The notes beneath the pieces are model-generated. The model saw nothing but the letters and a program-made list of their open reading frames with translations. It was not told the DNA's origin and searched no databases. DNA of 15,537 nucleotides from the NCBI GenBank assembly GCA_020718525.1, contig DYRX01000062.1, positions 1-15,537 of the forward strand. Direction: 5' to 3'. Positions 14,427-15,537 of this stretch are shown piece after piece; position 1 is the first letter of the stretch, and the number at the start of each line of letters is the position of its first letter. The DNA is from Victivallis vadensis (GTDB taxonomy: Bacteria; Verrucomicrobiota; Lentisphaeria; Victivallales; GWF2-50-93). The position numbers were made by a program, and so were the translations under genes.

Positions 14427-14444
14427 TGAACGACGTAGTTCAGT
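14427..14444. terminator. Hairpin between the convergent aminotransferase and hydrolase genes
   Basis: CTGAAC (14427-14432) and GTTCAG (14439-14444) form a perfect six-base-pair stem around a six-base loop, midway between two convergent stops. A second, weaker dyad, CGTCC/GGACG, lies at 14466-14481. Neither is followed by a proper T-tract, so a bidirectional terminator is only a guess from position. The rest of the 141-bp interval shows nothing recognisable. Confidence 0.25.
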
Positions 14445-14500
14445 TAATACTTGCGACTGCTCCGCCGTCCAAACTGGGACGACTTGAATTCAGCCCCCCA

Positions 14501-15409
14501 TTAAAAAGGCACAAGATCCTTTTTATTTTCAGGTCTGCAGTCGTTTCCAGCATCTGCGCTGTCGCAGAGTTTAAGACCTCTTCTCCGCATTTCCTCGATT
14601 GCGGCGTCGCCTGTGCAGTGAAGGCACGCAATCTTCTTAAATCCAGCTCCGCAGATGGCGTCTATGCCTTTGCTCCCCCTCTCGTCCACAAATCCGAATG
14701 GAGAAAGATGAAGTCCGCCGTAAATGCCATATAGGGGAACACCAGGAAATTTAAGACTGGCAAAATCAAGAAGCGCCTGCACTCCATGATGACAGCATCC
14801 GGACAGAATGAGAATCCCCTTGTCTTTAACTTTTATGAAAACGGAAATCTCTCCTCTTGTCCCTCCATGTATGGAAACATCGAAGGCGGCAAGGAAAATG
14901 TCCTGAGCTAGCTCAAATGAGGAGCCCAGTACAATTTTGAGCAGTTCGCCATTGTGAGAAAACCTGTTGACGGCTCCGCATTCCGGAAAACTCTTTCCTG
15001 AGATGAATGCCAGAGCCTTCGCGCTGAATGTTTCCGGCATGACAATCCTAATTCTTGGATTTAATTCCAAAACGGCTTCGAGTCCCCAGAAATGGTCGTT
15101 GTCCTCGTGAGTGAAGACCAATGTCCCAGTCTCAGTGCTTTTAACGCAATCATTCAGCTCCAAAGCAGATAGCCTCTCGCGCATATGCTCCGGATTCCAG
15201 GCGCTGTCGAGAAGGAAACTGAATTTCTCGCCGCTCTCCGCAAAACATGAGACCAAGGCGGAAAAGCCAAGCGCATTGCTCTGCGTCCAAGGGACAGTCC
15301 ATTGATCCGCGCCAGCATCCGCGCTCCGTTTCTCATCCGCAAGAAGAGTCTCGGTGTCACGCCAGCCAGGATCCGATATGGTCAGAATTTCGACTTTTTT
15401 GATTGACAT
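14501..15409 (-). CDS. Metallo-beta-lactamase-fold hydrolase (COG1237-like)
   Basis: A 302-residue cytoplasmic metallohydrolase. The metal-site motif is T-H-E-D-N-D-H-F-W-G at 100-109: H101, D105 and H106 are as in the canonical HxHxDH, but the second His is Asp (D103). Further family blocks are SGCCHHG (H207/H208), YGGLHL (H234) and LHCTG (H264). The latter set, together with its overall order, resembles the branch annotated as 7,8-dihydropterin-6-methyl-4-aminobenzene-phosphate synthase-like, where the true substrate is usually unknown. The ATG at 15409 is preceded by AAAGGAAG at six bases; the upstream in-frame extension to 15466 is rejected for that reason. It is transcribed alone, convergent with the aminotransferase. 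A 5-bp GC-rich hairpin (15452-15465) lies in its leader. Substrate assignment is not possible from sequence. Confidence 0.85.
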   Translation of the reverse strand: MSIKKVEILTISDPGWRDTETLLADEKRSADAGADQWTVPWTQSNALGFSALVSCFAESGEKFSFLLDSAWNPEHMRERLSALELNDCVKSTETGTLVFTHEDNDHFWGLEAVLELNPRIRIVMPETFSAKALAFISGKSFPECGAVNRFSHNGELLKIVLGSSFELAQDIFLAAFDVSIHGGTRGEISVFIKVKDKGILILSGCCHHGVQALLDFASLKFPGVPLYGIYGGLHLSPFGFVDERGSKGIDAICGAGFKKIACLHCTGDAAIEEMRRRGLKLCDSADAGNDCRPENKKDLVPF

Positions 15410-15451
15410 GGACTTCCTTTTTTTACACTGAGCAAGGACTGATTTGCACTG

Positions 15452-15465
15452 TGCGCTGGGGCGCA
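15452..15465 (-). repeat. Short GC-rich inverted repeat upstream of the hydrolase gene
   Basis: TGCGC (15452-15456) and GCGCA (15461-15465) pair around a four-base loop, about 45 bases before the hydrolase ATG. It could be a leader hairpin or an operator half-site pair. No reading frame runs from here to the right window edge (15410-15537), and I could not place a convincing promoter there. Confidence 0.3.
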
Positions 15466-15537
15466 ATCAGAGATTATGATAAGATCACCCGACATTGCAT
15501 ATTTTCCAGTAAATGTCACGATAAATTCCTACGATTG

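Noticed and set aside
14360..14500. ACCT/AGGT dyad at 14365-14377 just after the aminotransferase stop as a terminator.
   Set aside because: The stem has only four pairs and there is no following T-tract.

Overview
This 15.5 kb window looks like ordinary bacterial chromosome, tightly packed, of moderate G+C, with no insertion sequence, prophage, CRISPR array, rRNA or tRNA that I can see. The best lineage hint is a GreA-type protein with about 545 extra N-terminal residues. That build is known from chlamydiae and relatives, so I infer a member of the Planctomycetes-Verrucomicrobia-Chlamydiae-Lentisphaerae group, most likely Verrucomicrobia or Lentisphaerae. This rests on architecture alone, not on a database comparison.

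Layout from left to right. (1) A minus-strand metabolic cluster runs ackA (3260 to 2031), pta (2007 to 994), ispD (926 to 219): acetate/acetyl-phosphate/acetyl-CoA interconversion plus one MEP-pathway isoprenoid enzyme. (2) A 467-bp gene-free gap (3261-3727) holds the ackA leader and the end of the next operon. (3) A four-gene minus-strand signalling operon follows. It reads a large transmembrane Ser/Thr kinase with an N-terminal zinc ribbon (about 11553 to 7597), a sigma-54 activator response regulator starting at a TTG that overlaps the kinase stop (7600 to 6425), a small lipoprotein (6398 to 5871), and the extended GreA (5851 to 3728). (4) A divergent promoter region at 11554-11690 contains a strong inverted repeat. 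(5) A plus-strand set follows: a single-pass membrane protein (11691-12395), a stand-alone receiver protein overlapping it by 11 nt (12385-12858), and an alanine-aminotransferase-like PLP enzyme (12920-14359). (6) A convergent intergenic region is followed by a minus-strand metallo-beta-lactamase-fold hydrolase (15409 to 14501).

The most interesting part is the signalling operon. The kinase has a cytoplasmic catalytic domain, one membrane span and a roughly 945-residue helical, repeat-like region predicted outside the cytoplasm. It is translationally coupled to an NtrC-family protein with complete receiver and AAA+ domains, including GAFTGA, but no C-terminal DNA-binding domain. No histidine kinase is encoded here. 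Together with the lipoprotein, the transcript-cleavage factor and the nearby orphan receiver protein, this suggests an envelope-to-transcription circuit in which a Ser/Thr kinase sits where a sensor histidine kinase would be expected. The functional link is inferred from gene order only. The remaining genes are familiar enzymes.
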